A DNA stretch of 50,245 nt, taken from the NCBI GenBank assembly GCA_910574885.1, contig CAJTDD010000033.1, positions 1-50,245 on the forward strand, given 5' to 3'. Shown piece by piece: positions 36,941-46,395 of this stretch (its first letter is position 1; each line of letters begins with the position of its first letter). Source of the DNA: Lachnospiraceae bacterium. GTDB lineage: Bacteria; Bacillota; Clostridia; Lachnospirales; Lachnospiraceae. A program made the translations under genes and the position numbers. The notes under the pieces are model-generated. The model did not search any database. It saw only the letters and a list, made by a program, of their open reading frames with translations, and was not told the origin of the DNA.

Positions 36941-39412
36941 TTGAATAAACAAAGAATGATTATAAAGAAGATGTGTGCTGCAGGAATAGTCGGAATATTA
37001 GCTGCGAATGTAGCTACATCTTTGCCAGCAGTAGGATATACGGAAAAAATGGGGGCAGAAGAGTACCATGCTTCAGCTAGGGATAAGGATGAATCTAGCA
37101 TCCAGCAAGTAGTGGTTCCTGTGACTCCAGTTACATCAAATAATGTGGTGTCAGGAACACAGTCTGTTTCCCCTAATGTGTCAGGAGAAAATGATGAAAA
37201 AGGAAATATGAATGGCACAGGGGGAGATGGAGAAAAAGAAAACCAGAATATTTCGAGTGGAAATGGAACAACTGGGAATCCAGGAAGTACAGGAGGAAAC
37301 GGAACAACTGGGAATCCAGAAAGTACAGGAGGAAGTGGGACAACTGGGAATCCGGGAAATCCAGGAGAAAGCGGGATAGCTGGGAATCCAGGAAGTACGG
37401 ATGAAAATGGAGTATCCGAAAATCCAGGAGGAGAAAATGGAAGTGGGACAACTGGGGATCCGGGAAGTACAGGAGGAAATGAATCGATAGAGAATCCTGG
37501 GGAAATAGATGGAAATGGATCTACTGAAAATTCAGGAGATTCAGATACATCAAATCAGCCGAATAATCCTGATAAACCAGATGGATCGAACCAACCAGAG
37601 AATCCGGATGGAGAGGAAGATACGGATAATCCAGATCAATCTGGTGATCCAGATGGTTCGGAAATTGTGGACGGTTCAAACCAGTCCGGCGATGTTTCTA
37701 AACCGGACAATGTAGGAAAACCAGATAATACCCAAAACCCACCAATATCAGGAAAACCCAATGAACCTGATATTCCAGACAATCAAGATAAACCCGATGC
37801 TTCTGGTATAACAAAACCATCGTGGCCATTGGATATGAAGCCAGGATTCGGCACAAATACTAACGATGGAATCATAGATATAGAGCAATTTAAACCAGAA
37901 ACGATTTCACCCGAAAGAATTAAAAATGCATCTCTTATATTGAACCAAAAATTAGTGAAACTACCCCAAATAGTAGAAGATTACCGATTTTGGACAGTTG
38001 CAAGAAAATATGCATTTGCAAAAGAAAACCTGGTTATCCGAGAATCAATTATACTAGAAGAGGAGACCAATGATAAGGCGCGTATAGTCGGTAAACTGCG
38101 AAAGAATGGTCTATTATATATATTGAAAGAAGAGGAAGATGGCTGGTTATATGTTGAATCAGGAAGAGTCAGGGGATTCGTACGTTCAGAAGAAGTGATT
38201 ACGAATGAGGATGCAGGACAGCAATTGAAAATCTATCAGGAGAAGGCAAAAAAGAGAGCTGAAAGGTTAAAACAGGAATACAAAGGAATTGAAGGTACTG
38301 CACCTATGGCACGGGAAATACTGCCATGGCAGGAAAATGAAGCCTATACATACCTGAGAGCTACAGTAAATCAGACAGTGGTAGAGAAAAAATATGCCCT
38401 TGCCAAAAACGAATATGTGGAAGTAATGGAAGATAAAGATGAAGAGAGCCGGGTAATCGGTGTTCTTCCACAAGGAGGATTGTGCTTCATTTTGGAGGAT
38501 GAGAAGGAGGAATGGATTTATATAGAATCCGGAGATGTTCGGGGATTTGTAAAGAAAAATTCTATCCAATTCGGTGAGGACGTCACAGAACAAGTGAAAG
38601 AAAAGCAAGAAGATACATTTTTACTGGCAGAAGAGAAAGTAAAAGCCGAAGAAAATGAAGCATGTTACTATACCCTTACTTCAACAAAACCAGGGGTTCC
38701 AAGCGGAGAAATCAGAAGGTCTATGGTAGAATTTGCCGCTCAGTTTGTTGGAAATCCGTATGTGTGGGGAGGAACCAGTTTAACTGAAGGGGCAGATTGT
38801 TCAGGATTTGTCCAAAGTATTTATAAACAATATGGATATGAATTGCCGAGAGTATCCCGCGACCAGGCTCAGTATGGCACAAAAATACCGGTAGAAGATG
38901 CCTTGCCGGGTGATTTGATTTTTTATGCCAATAATGGTAATGTGTATCACGTTGTCATGTATGCAGGCGAAGGGAAGACGATTGAAGCCATGAGTACAGA
39001 TATGGGCATTGTTCAGGCAGATGTGAGTAAAAACAGTGCGGTATGGGCAACTAGAATTTTGAATGATAATGGCTATGCCGGGGGCGGAATCAGCGATGTG
39101 AACGCTACAAAGGATATGTATGGGAAGAATCTCGGTACATTTAAGCTGACTTATTATTGTGCCTGTGAACTCTGCTGTAATGTGGAGACTGGGATTACGG
39201 CAACAGGAGCGCCGGTTGTAGAGGGAAGGACGATAGCCGTTGACCCGAGAGTCATTCCTTACGGTACGCAAGTTATTATTGGAGGGCATGTATTTACCGC
39301 AGAGGATTGCGGAGGGGCAATTAAGGAGAATCATATTGATATTTATGTGAATGATCATGAAGAAGCTCTGGCTCTAGGCGTTAATTATGCGGATGTATAT
39401 CTTAAAAAGTAA
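36941..39412 (+). CDS. Secreted cell-wall hydrolase: SH3 x2, NlpC/P60 (C40) and 3D domains
   Basis: The protein has about 823 residues. It has a signal peptide (MIIKKMCAAGIVGILAANVA) and a disordered Gly/Asn/Thr then Pro/Asp/Asn-rich stretch (about 60-300). Two SH3-like domains follow (about 355-425 and 483-545). The NlpC/P60 peptidase domain (597-705) has catalytic Cys in GADCSGFV and His in VYHVVMYAG. The C-terminal 3D domain (731-823) has FKLTYYCACELCCN, TGITATG, AVDPRVIPYGT and the acidic motif TAEDCGGAIK. C40 enzymes cut stem peptides, and 3D domains resemble lytic transglycosylases, so one protein could cut both peptide and glycan. The TTG at 36941 is six bases after GAAGAGG; another TTG at 36935 is too close. 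Confidence 0.9.
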   Translation: MNKQRMIIKKMCAAGIVGILAANVATSLPAVGYTEKMGAEEYHASARDKDESSIQQVVVPVTPVTSNNVVSGTQSVSPNVSGENDEKGNMNGTGGDGEKENQNISSGNGTTGNPGSTGGNGTTGNPESTGGSGTTGNPGNPGESGIAGNPGSTDENGVSENPGGENGSGTTGDPGSTGGNESIENPGEIDGNGSTENSGDSDTSNQPNNPDKPDGSNQPENPDGEEDTDNPDQSGDPDGSEIVDGSNQSGDVSKPDNVGKPDNTQNPPISGKPNEPDIPDNQDKPDASGITKPSWPLDMKPGFGTNTNDGIIDIEQFKPETISPERIKNASLILNQKLVKLPQIVEDYRFWTVARKYAFAKENLVIRESIILEEETNDKARIVGKLRKNGLLYILKEEEDGWLYVESGRVRGFVRSEEVITNEDAGQQLKIYQEKAKKRAERLKQEYKGIEGTAPMAREILPWQENEAYTYLRATVNQTVVEKKYALAKNEYVEVMEDKDEESRVIGVLPQGGLCFILEDEKEEWIYIESGDVRGFVKKNSIQFGEDVTEQVKEKQEDTFLLAEEKVKAEENEACYYTLTSTKPGVPSGEIRRSMVEFAAQFVGNPYVWGGTSLTEGADCSGFVQSIYKQYGYELPRVSRDQAQYGTKIPVEDALPGDLIFYANNGNVYHVVMYAGEGKTIEAMSTDMGIVQADVSKNSAVWATRILNDNGYAGGGISDVNATKDMYGKNLGTFKLTYYCACELCCNVETGITATGAPVVEGRTIAVDPRVIPYGTQVIIGGHVFTAEDCGGAIKENHIDIYVNDHEEALALGVNYADVYLKK
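37257..37480 (+). repeat. Tandem coding repeat (about 42 bp) in the hydrolase linker
   Basis: Units of roughly GGAAATGGAACAACTGGGAA followed by TCCAGGAAGTACAGGA encode [GN]GTTGNP(G/E)STGG-type peptides. Four to five units are clear at first, then degenerate. The repeat number is likely to vary between strains through slippage. Confidence 0.8.
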
Positions 39413-39578
39413 CAGTAGTTGGATGGCAATTAGTTAAAAAAGATAGCCGATTAGCAAATGTAGGGGATTTCCTGTGGTTGATAAAATAATTTAAGGAAGT
39501 CGTTTAAATGATTTGACAATTGGCAAGTGTTGAAGTATAATAAGAAAGCATAAAGTTTGATGTATATATTAGATAATT

Positions 39579-39633
39579 GCCGCTATAGCTCAGCAGGATA
39601 GAGCGACCGCCTCCTAAGTGGGTGCTCGTTCAA
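39579..39633 (+). pseudogene. Truncated tRNA-Arg(CCT)-like remnant
   Basis: The first two thirds of a tRNA are present: D-arm TAGCTCAGCAGGATAGAGC and anticodon loop CTCCTAA with CCT. The T-arm stops at GTTCAA and no acceptor 3' strand follows. It is closely similar to the intact tRNA-Arg at 39692 over the D-arm and anticodon region. It is probably a gene disrupted by integration or recombination at this hotspot. Confidence 0.65.
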
Positions 39634-39691
39634 AACAAAAACTGCATAATTTGTTTATAATGGTTGAATAAAACCGTTATAATATACACAA

Positions 39692-39765
39692 GTTCCTGTA
39701 GCTCAGTAGGATAGAGCGATTGCCTCCTAAGCAATAGGCCGCTGGTTCGACTCCAGTCAGGAACG
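39692..39765 (+). tRNA. tRNA-Arg (anticodon CCT), integration target
   Basis: The 74-base tRNA has acceptor GTTCCTG/CAGGAAC with discriminator G, D-arm AGCTCAGTAGGATAGAGC, anticodon loop CTCCTAA and T-arm CTGGTTCGACTCCAG. No CCA is encoded. A tyrosine integrase gene lies 190 bases downstream and converges on it, so the 3' end of this tRNA is the probable attachment site. Confidence 0.94.
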
Positions 39766-39767
39766 TG

Positions 39768-39803
39768 AAAACGCCGTAAACGTAAGGTTTGCGGCGTTTT
39801 TTA
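39768..39803 (+). terminator. Terminator after tRNA-Arg
   Basis: AAAACGCCG pairs with CGGCGTTTT and is followed by a T run, just 3 bases after the tRNA. Confidence 0.8.
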
Positions 39804-39953
39804 ACAGAACAGATTATTTCTTTATTCATGCAAAATGTGGAATGCATAAAAAATCATGTTTGCTAATATGGAAACGAACCATAACGCCGTAGTTTGCTAA
39901 TAAAATCAGCACCTCTGCTAATAGGAGAATTAGCAGGTTTTCCTGCTAATAAG

Positions 39954-41336
39954 TTATTGAACCAATAACTGGGCCAATGTAGTTGCTAATTCCGGAGAGT
40001 CTTTTAACTTTTTAATCAAAATATTCAGATCAATATCACCGGAATTTGTCTGTGCATCCGAAGCTGGCGGCCCAGATTTGCGTAAATCGGGATTTTTGTA
40101 AAAAGCAGCTTCAAATTTCTGAGCGTTTACTTTTCTGTCCTCATCCAGAATATGGGAATATATTTCTGTGATCATATCCGTTTGTGCATGCCCGGTATCC
40201 CCTTGCGTAGCTTTAATATCACCATGGTTTAATTTCAGCTTATATGTCGTACTAGAATGACGCAATGAATGGAATACTACATTTGGTAGCTTTGCCCTGG
40301 TACGAAGCTCTTCAAATGACTTCAAAAGAACTCTGCCTTCACAGGGACGTCCATTCTGAAGAGCAACAACAAGATTGAAATCCTGATATTCATCGCCAAG
40401 GAATTCTTTCAGCTCATCCTGATGCTTTTTCCAGTCTCTTAATATGTAAGCAAGAGTTTTCGGGATCCATACGCGGCGGATACTGCTGTCGGTCTTTGGC
40501 TTCTTTAAGACAACCCTAGTGGATGTATTTGGCATCAGCGGCGGAAAGATAAAGTAGATATCCTTTTTATCAAGAATCTCAATCGTCCGTTTCGAAACTC
40601 TTAACAATTCTTTTTGAATATCTATATAAGTGTTGTCAGCTTTGATGTCTTCATCCGAAATGTGCACCATATCCCAGGTCAGGCCAAGAATCTCCCCTTC
40701 TCTCATAGAACATGCAAAAGAAAGATTCATTGCAACATACAACTTTCCGTCTCTGCATTCATCGAGTGCTTTGGAAATAGTCTCCGCATCCCATATATCA
40801 CGCTTTTTATACTTTATTTTGGGTAATGCATCTGAAAGCTCAAAAGGATTCTTTCCTACAAGCTCCCATTTCACTGCCTGCCTGAAAGCACAGGATAACA
40901 GTTTGAATATCCGTTCGATCGTTTGTGGCGGCAAGTATTCACTTCTGGGCTGCTTATTTTGTACCATTACAGGTTTTGTCTTTTTAAGCGTGTTATAGTA
41001 CTGATCTACAAATTTCCGATTGATATTCTGTATTGGAGTCTTTCCAATGATAGGGGTGATATAATTACCGATCAGTGACACATTATTGTCATATGTGCTT
41101 ATACTCCATTTCTTCTCACCATATAAATTTACGAAGTCATATAGAAAATCTTCTAGTGTTTGTGATGTAGGAGCGACAAAAACCCCCTGTTCCTGTTGGT
41201 TCTCAATCTCGATCTTCCGTTTGTTGGCATCCTTACGTTTTGTAAATGTCTCCCATTTTTGCTTTTTCTCGCCGGATTCGGTTTCATAGTAGTAAACAAC
41301 CGAATAATTTTTCTTACGTTTGATAATCGTAGCCAT
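39954..41336 (-). CDS. Tyrosine site-specific integrase (ICE/phage type)
   Basis: The 460-residue protein has an N-terminal arm-binding segment, a SAM-like core-binding domain (about 60-175) and a catalytic domain. Visible catalytic residues are Arg in SMREGEILGLTW, Lys in KTDSSIRRVWIP, HSLRHSS (H-x-x-R), GDTGHAQ and the nucleophile Tyr in TEIYSHI. All are present, so it looks active. It converges on tRNA-Arg and is preceded on the same strand by an excisionase-like gene 15 bases away, the usual integration/excision pair. Confidence 0.95.
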   Translation of the reverse strand: MATIIKRKKNYSVVYYYETESGEKKQKWETFTKRKDANKRKIEIENQQEQGVFVAPTSQTLEDFLYDFVNLYGEKKWSISTYDNNVSLIGNYITPIIGKTPIQNINRKFVDQYYNTLKKTKPVMVQNKQPRSEYLPPQTIERIFKLLSCAFRQAVKWELVGKNPFELSDALPKIKYKKRDIWDAETISKALDECRDGKLYVAMNLSFACSMREGEILGLTWDMVHISDEDIKADNTYIDIQKELLRVSKRTIEILDKKDIYFIFPPLMPNTSTRVVLKKPKTDSSIRRVWIPKTLAYILRDWKKHQDELKEFLGDEYQDFNLVVALQNGRPCEGRVLLKSFEELRTRAKLPNVVFHSLRHSSTTYKLKLNHGDIKATQGDTGHAQTDMITEIYSHILDEDRKVNAQKFEAAFYKNPDLRKSGPPASDAQTNSGDIDLNILIKKLKDSPELATTLAQLLVQ

Positions 41337-41351
41337 ACGTTTTCTCCTTTT

Positions 41352-41564
41352 TTATTGCGCTCCGCTATTCAGCCAGTCCTCAAAGGATCTTTTATTTATC
41401 CGTATGATTCTGCCGATTCGTTTTGAGATAAAGCAGTTCTCTTCACATAATTTGTATGCTAATTTCTTGCTTATACCTAAAATGACGGCAATTTCTTGTA
41501 CAGAGTAAGTCGTTGATCCTTCTGGATGTACAGCAGATGTTTTTTGGTTAGAATTTGCTGTCAT
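41352..41564 (-). CDS. Excisionase-type HTH_17 protein
   Basis: The 70-residue protein has a MerR/excisionase winged-helix core (YSVQEIAVILGISKKLAYKL, then ISKRIGRIIRINKRSFEDWL). AAAGGAGTATAT precedes the ATG at 41564; the longer frame to 41615 has no site. It probably controls the direction of the integrase reaction, encoded directly downstream. Confidence 0.85.
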   Translation of the reverse strand: MTANSNQKTSAVHPEGSTTYSVQEIAVILGISKKLAYKLCEENCFISKRIGRIIRINKRSFEDWLNSGAQ

Positions 41565-41649
41565 ATATACTCCTTTCTTTTGACAGCATAGGTAACGTAT
41601 AGCCAAACTCCTCATATTTCTATTATACGTCCCTTTTGCTGCCTTGTAA

Positions 41650-42081
41650 ATTTCAAATTATTAATGTTACCGATCTTTCAGAAGCCAGTTCCTATGCCCT
41701 TTTCGGCCACGTAGCAGGCGTTACTGTGTAATCATTAAACTGCAGGCGCGCGTCAATACACACTATCTACAGCACCCGGTATCAATCTCCTGAAAGATGT
41801 ATGGAATTGTCAACGAATCATGAAGGGTTATCACAGCCTATAATGAAAATAGGAGGGGGCTGGCTCCACTACTGTTTTAGCTTCCTGTTTTGATTTATAA
41901 TAGTTTTAGGCAGGATTAAGTTTGGACGCACCTTGGAGGATCTGCACCCTGTTTGTCAACGTAAATGTTTTGCCCTTGAGCACAGCATATTGTCGCGCCT
42001 TTTATGGTTAGCACGAGTAGCAAAGTCCGTATCACCTCGGGCAAATCTCCTGCCCATTCTATTGCAAAGGAGATGCTCTGT
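41650..42081 (+). ncRNA. IS110 left non-coding region, candidate bridge (seek) RNA
   Basis: About 430 bases without a gene lie between the excisionase and the IS110 transposase. They contain G/C-rich inverted segments, for example GGAGGGGGCTGGCTCC near 41850. IS110-group elements are known to express a guide RNA from the region 5' of the transposase that base-pairs with target and donor DNA. The position fits, but neither RNA ends nor loops could be defined by eye. Confidence 0.35.
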
Positions 42082-43320
42082 ATGAAAGACCTTCTGGAAA
42101 TTTCCTGCGGGCTGGATGTCCACAAAGATAAAATTGTTGCCTGTATCCTGACTGGTCCTTTGGGTAAGCCGACAAACTCTGAAATCCGGGAGTTTACCAC
42201 ATTAATCCCGGATATGATTGCTTTACGGGACTGGATCGTTTCTCAAAACTGCCATCATGTCGCTATGGAAAGCACAGGTATTTACTGGATGCCTATTTAC
42301 GAAATACTGGAAGAAGCATTTGGCGGTGATATTACCTTGCTGGTTGTAAACGCACGCCATATGAAGAATGTCCCTGGCAAGAAAACAGACATGCGGGATT
42401 CTGAATGGATTTCCACCCTGTTACGTGCCGGGCTTTTGAATGGCAGCTTTATTCCCGAAAAAAGAATCCGGGAGTTCCGTGACTTAAATCGTTACCGTAA
42501 AAGTGTCATCCGTGATATCACATCCCAGAAAAACAGAGTTGAGAAGTTCCTGCAAAGCTCTGGCTTTCGCCTTTCCTCTTTTATTTCTGATATTTTTGGC
42601 GCTTCCGGCAGGAACATCATCCGGCATCTCACTGAGCATGGACAGATTGATCGGTCTGCTTTGGATTCCTGCTTAAAAACAAAGACAAGAAACCGTATAG
42701 ATGAAATCCTCATGTCCGTAAATGGAACCCTGTCAGAACATCAAAAAGCCTTCCTGAAGATTCTTATGGACCATTATGACTCCTTAAAAGAACATCTTGT
42801 TGAAATCGAAAAGAGTCTTGAGGCGGACATGGCCCCATTTGCTTTGCAGGTGGAGCAGTTAAGCAGCATTTATGGAATCAGCACAACGGCTTCCTGCGCA
42901 ATCATTGCTGAAATCGGCATTGATATGAAACCGTTCAAAACCGCGGAGCATATCTGTTCATGGGCAGGCCTGTGCCCCGGCAATAATGAAAGCGCCGGGA
43001 AACGGAAAAGCACATCTGTCACGAAAGGCAATCCTTACATAAAAAGTATGCTTTGTGAAATTGCCTGGGTAATCGCGGGAAAACGAAATACCTATCTGTC
43101 CGCCTGGTATTGGAGAATCAAACAGAAGAAAGGGGCTAAAAAAGCTATTATTGCCCTTGCACGAAAACTTCTTGTAATTATTTACACCATGCTAAAGCAA
43201 GGCACTCTTTTCGATGAATCCTGTTTTGAAGCCAGACGTAAAAGCAGCGAACAAAAACAGCTTTCCCGATACATACGTGAATTAGAGAAGCATGGCTACC
43301 ATGTGGAAGCGCAAGCCTGA
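42082..43320 (+). CDS. IS110-family transposase (DEDD)
   Basis: The 412-residue protein has the RuvC-like DEDD domain at the N-terminus (CGLDVHKDKIVACIL, then AMESTGIYW and KKTDMRDSEWI). The C-terminal Tnp20 domain has the catalytic Ser context GNNESAGKRKSTSVTKGNPY. AAAGGAG lies 10 bases upstream of the ATG at 42082; a longer frame from 42004 extends into the non-coding region. It is full length and probably active. IS110 elements typically lack terminal inverted repeats, so element ends were not called. The 43321-43598 stretch downstream shows no gene. Confidence 0.94.
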   Translation: MKDLLEISCGLDVHKDKIVACILTGPLGKPTNSEIREFTTLIPDMIALRDWIVSQNCHHVAMESTGIYWMPIYEILEEAFGGDITLLVVNARHMKNVPGKKTDMRDSEWISTLLRAGLLNGSFIPEKRIREFRDLNRYRKSVIRDITSQKNRVEKFLQSSGFRLSSFISDIFGASGRNIIRHLTEHGQIDRSALDSCLKTKTRNRIDEILMSVNGTLSEHQKAFLKILMDHYDSLKEHLVEIEKSLEADMAPFALQVEQLSSIYGISTTASCAIIAEIGIDMKPFKTAEHICSWAGLCPGNNESAGKRKSTSVTKGNPYIKSMLCEIAWVIAGKRNTYLSAWYWRIKQKKGAKKAIIALARKLLVIIYTMLKQGTLFDESCFEARRKSSEQKQLSRYIRELEKHGYHVEAQA

Positions 43321-43598
43321 TTTTTTGTAATACCAATATTTCACTGACGGCAGCCATTTATATGACTGCTTTATCGTGATACTTCCATGATTGTTGAAAA
43401 CATTTGTTGTCAAGGTTCAGTTCTTGGCTACGAGTTTTATTTTCGTAGCAAGGTACGTGAAAGCACAAATAATCCTTGATTATTTGTCCTCTCATATAAG
43501 TAATAGTGTTGAAATTTGGGAGATGGGTTAAACCAGATAGGGATAAAAAATAGATATGTATCGGCAGGAGCATAGATTTTCTCCTGCCACGCCTGTAT

Positions 43599-45085
43599 TT
43601 AGGCGGTTTGACGTGTAGTGCGCTGCATATATTCACGTTCCATTTCCCGCATTTCCTCGTCCGTGGGGATGTCCACAATCCCGACATAGGAATAGTAGAT
43701 GTCGATTTGCTGTGTCCGTTTCCCGTCCTTTTTCTCACGCTCATGGATTACGATTTTATCCACAAATGCGTTTAGGATTTCGGGCGTCAGCTCGTCGATG
43801 CGGGTATATTTCTTGGTGACGGCTATCAGCTTGGCGACATTGGTCGCTTCCGTGTCGGCTTCGCTGACCTCGGCTGTCAAGGCTTCGATTTCCTGCTTTA
43901 GCTGTTCCTGCTCGGCTTCATATCCGTCTGACAGCTTGTAAAAGCGTTCGTCATTCAGCTTTCCGTTGACATTATCCTCATAGATTTTACGGAACAGGCG
44001 GTCAAGTTCCTTTATCCGCTTTTCGTCCTTTTCTATCTGTTTCTGCTTTGCGGATAACTCGTATCGGCGTTCCGCAAGGGTGGCGTCAATCTGCTGTCGG
44101 ATAAACACATGCTCAAACTGCTGTAAATAGGAGAGGAAATGCTGAAGCTGTTTCAAGACCAACTGTTTTAATGCGTCCTCTCGGATATAGTGCTGCGTAC
44201 ATTCCTTTGCCCTGCTCGTCCTTTTATACATGGAACAGCGAAAATGTGCATATCCGTTTGCTGTGGCTAAGCTGAGTTTCGCCCCGCAATCCGCACAATA
44301 GAGCAACCCCGAAAAGATACTTGTTGTTCCGCTTTTGGTCGGTCTGCGTTTGTTCTCCCGTATCATCTGCACTTTTTCCCACATATCCCTGTCAATGATG
44401 GGTGTATGGGCGTCCTCGATATACGTCCGCCTGTCCCTTGCGGTGGGGATGCGTTTCTTGCTCTTAAAGCCTAAACGGGTGGATTTAAAGCTCTCCGTCA
44501 CGCCGATATACGCCACGTTTTCCAGAATGGATGCAATCATGGACGTCTCCCAGTTATAGGGGTGTTCCGATTTTTTTGCAACGCCGATTCCCTTTGACAC
44601 CTTGTAGGCTGACGGTGTAAGCACTTTATCTTCCCAGAGGGCTGTGGCAATGGCTGACACGCCTTTTCCCTGCATACAGAGTGAGAATATCCTGCGGACG
44701 ACTGCCGCCGCTTCCTCGTCTACGAGCCAACGGGTCTTGTCATCTGGATTACGCAAATATCCGTAGGGCGGTGCGCCCAAATGCTCCCCCGCAAGCCCTT
44801 TCGCTTTCTTGACTTCCTTTACCTTTTTGCTCGTGCTTTTGGGATACCATTCATTAAAAAGGTTGGTAAAGGCGGCAAATTCGTTGCTCTCAAGGCTGCC
44901 CGTGTCCACGTTGTCCATGATGGCGATAAACCTCACGCCCGCTTCGGGGTAGATGATTTCGGAGTAAGAGCCGACCTCAATATAGTTCCTGCCGAAGCGT
45001 GATAAGTCTTTGACAATGACGGTCTTTACAAGCCCTTTTTCAATGTCCGCCGACATTTCCTTAAAGCTTGGGCGGTCAAAAGCTG
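43599..45085 (-). pseudogene. Large serine recombinase (TndX-like), N-terminus missing
   Basis: About 495 codons match a large serine recombinase from FDRPSFKEM onward. They include VIVKDLSRFGRNYIEVG, the recombinase domain (GEHLGAPPYGYLRNP), a zinc ribbon (SGLLYCADCGAKLS with distal Cys), a long coiled coil and a C-terminal IDIYYSYVGIVDIP. The first 60 or so residues with the catalytic Ser are absent. The frame continues to 45146 but encodes unrelated sequence. A fragment holding exactly the missing start, with catalytic Ser in LYERLS, lies at 47716 on the opposite strand. Confidence 0.88.
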
Positions 45086-45380
45086 ACGTTAGATAACGAT
45101 ACTTTTGAAAACACTGGAAAATCAAGGTTTTTCGAGCGACGGACAAGCAGGGTATTGTACTAAAAACTGAATACGACGCAGAAGCGGCGTTTCTTACTCT
45201 CTACATGGGAGAACAGGAACGCCGCTTTTTTCATGCCCTTTGTTACGCAGTAGGGGCAGAAAAAGCCTTGCTACAAGCGGTTTTGCGGGCGCGTATCTGG
45301 CGCGGAAAGAGATTTATACCTTATCCCCCGAAACCGCGCTTCTACTGCGTAACAAATCCAAAGCAAAGGAGCTATGAACT
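45086..45380. other. Spacer at the left boundary of the probable inverted segment
   Basis: The first 60 bases (AT-rich) abut the broken recombinase. TACTTTTGAA at 45100-45109 occurs as the complement at 47854-47863. A GC stem (GCGGCGTT/AACGCCGC, 45184-45225) followed by TTTTTT resembles a terminator with a long loop. A reading frame ending in TGA at 45374-45376, with ETALLLRNKSKAKEL at its C-terminus, looks protein-like and would sit directly before the next gene, but its start is unclear. Confidence 0.4.
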
Positions 45381-46364
45381 ATGGCAGTTTTCAGAGTGGA
45401 ACGGAACAAGGGCTACACCGTAATGAGCAACCACCACCTACGCAACAAGGAGCTTTCCCTAAAGGCAAAGGGGCTGTTGTCGCAAATGCTGTCACTCCCC
45501 GAAGATTGGGACTACACCTTGAAAGGCTTATCCCTTATCAACCGGGAGAAGATAGACGCTATCCGCGAAGCCATTAAGGAGCTTGAACGCGCCGGGTATA
45601 TCGTCCGTTCAAGGGAGCGCGACGAGAAAGGACGCTTGCGGGGCGCGGACTATGTGATATTCGAGCAGCCGCAGCCGCCTACGCCGGATTTACCTACATT
45701 GGAAAATCCAACATTGGATAATCCAACGCAGGAAAAACCAACATTGGAAAAACCTACGTTGGAAAATCCAACGCAATTAAATAAAGATATACAAAGAACT
45801 GACTTACCAAAAAAAGAAAAAATAATTACTGATGAACAAAGTACCCATTCCATTCCTATCCTTTCCCCTAACCCCTCTCCTTGCAGAGAAGCGGCTGCGC
45901 CGCCGGAACGGAAAGGAACGGAAGCGGCAGCACAGAGCGCAGTTGATATATACCGGGAAATCATCAAGGACAATATCGACTACCACATTCTCAAACAGGA
46001 CATGAAGTTTGACAGTGACAGGCTTGACGAGATTGTAGACCTCATGCTTGAAACCGTATGCACCGCCAGAAAGCGGGTACGGATTGCGGGGGACGACTAC
46101 CCGGCAGAGCTTGTGAAGTCAAAGTTTATGAAACTGGACGGCGAACATATCCGCTTTGTGCTTGACTGTATGCGGGAGAACACAACCAAAATCCGCAACA
46201 TCAAGCAATATCTGAAAGCAGCCCTTTTCAACGCCCCGTCCACTATCGGCAATTATTACACTTCCCTTGTCGCCCATGACATGGCAAGCGGCGCACTGTC
46301 ACCGAAAAAGCCGCAGTACGGCGACCCGGACTATTATTCATGCAACGAGGGCGAAAGCCTGTAA
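45381..46364 (+). CDS. Replication initiator-like protein (winged HTH, DUF6017-like)
   Basis: The 327-residue protein has an N-terminal winged helix-turn-helix (KGYTVMSNHHLRNKELSLKA, then LPEDWDYTLKGLSLI; residues about 10-85). A short tandem PTLEN/PTLEK/PTQEK repeat follows (about 98-128). A C-terminal domain (about 190-300; DIYREIIKDNIDYHILKQDM, then IRNIKQYLKAALFNAPSTIG) is typical of the replication proteins of Tn1549-like conjugative elements. It probably supports replication of the excised circle. AAGGAGCTATGAACT precedes the ATG. Confidence 0.8.
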   Translation: MAVFRVERNKGYTVMSNHHLRNKELSLKAKGLLSQMLSLPEDWDYTLKGLSLINREKIDAIREAIKELERAGYIVRSRERDEKGRLRGADYVIFEQPQPPTPDLPTLENPTLDNPTQEKPTLEKPTLENPTQLNKDIQRTDLPKKEKIITDEQSTHSIPILSPNPSPCREAAAPPERKGTEAAAQSAVDIYREIIKDNIDYHILKQDMKFDSDRLDEIVDLMLETVCTARKRVRIAGDDYPAELVKSKFMKLDGEHIRFVLDCMRENTTKIRNIKQYLKAALFNAPSTIGNYYTSLVAHDMASGALSPKKPQYGDPDYYSCNEGESL

Positions 46365-46395
46365 CCACCCACAACCACAAAAGGAGGATTTTATT

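Noticed and set aside
42004..42081. N-terminal extension of the IS110 transposase
   Set aside because: The family starts at the residues just before CGLDVHKD, a good ribosome site precedes the ATG at 42082, and the extension overlaps the non-coding RNA region.
45205..45423. 72-codon ORF before the replication gene
   Set aside because: It overlaps the replication gene, its composition looks shifted, and another frame over the same DNA looks more protein-like. Neither could be confirmed.
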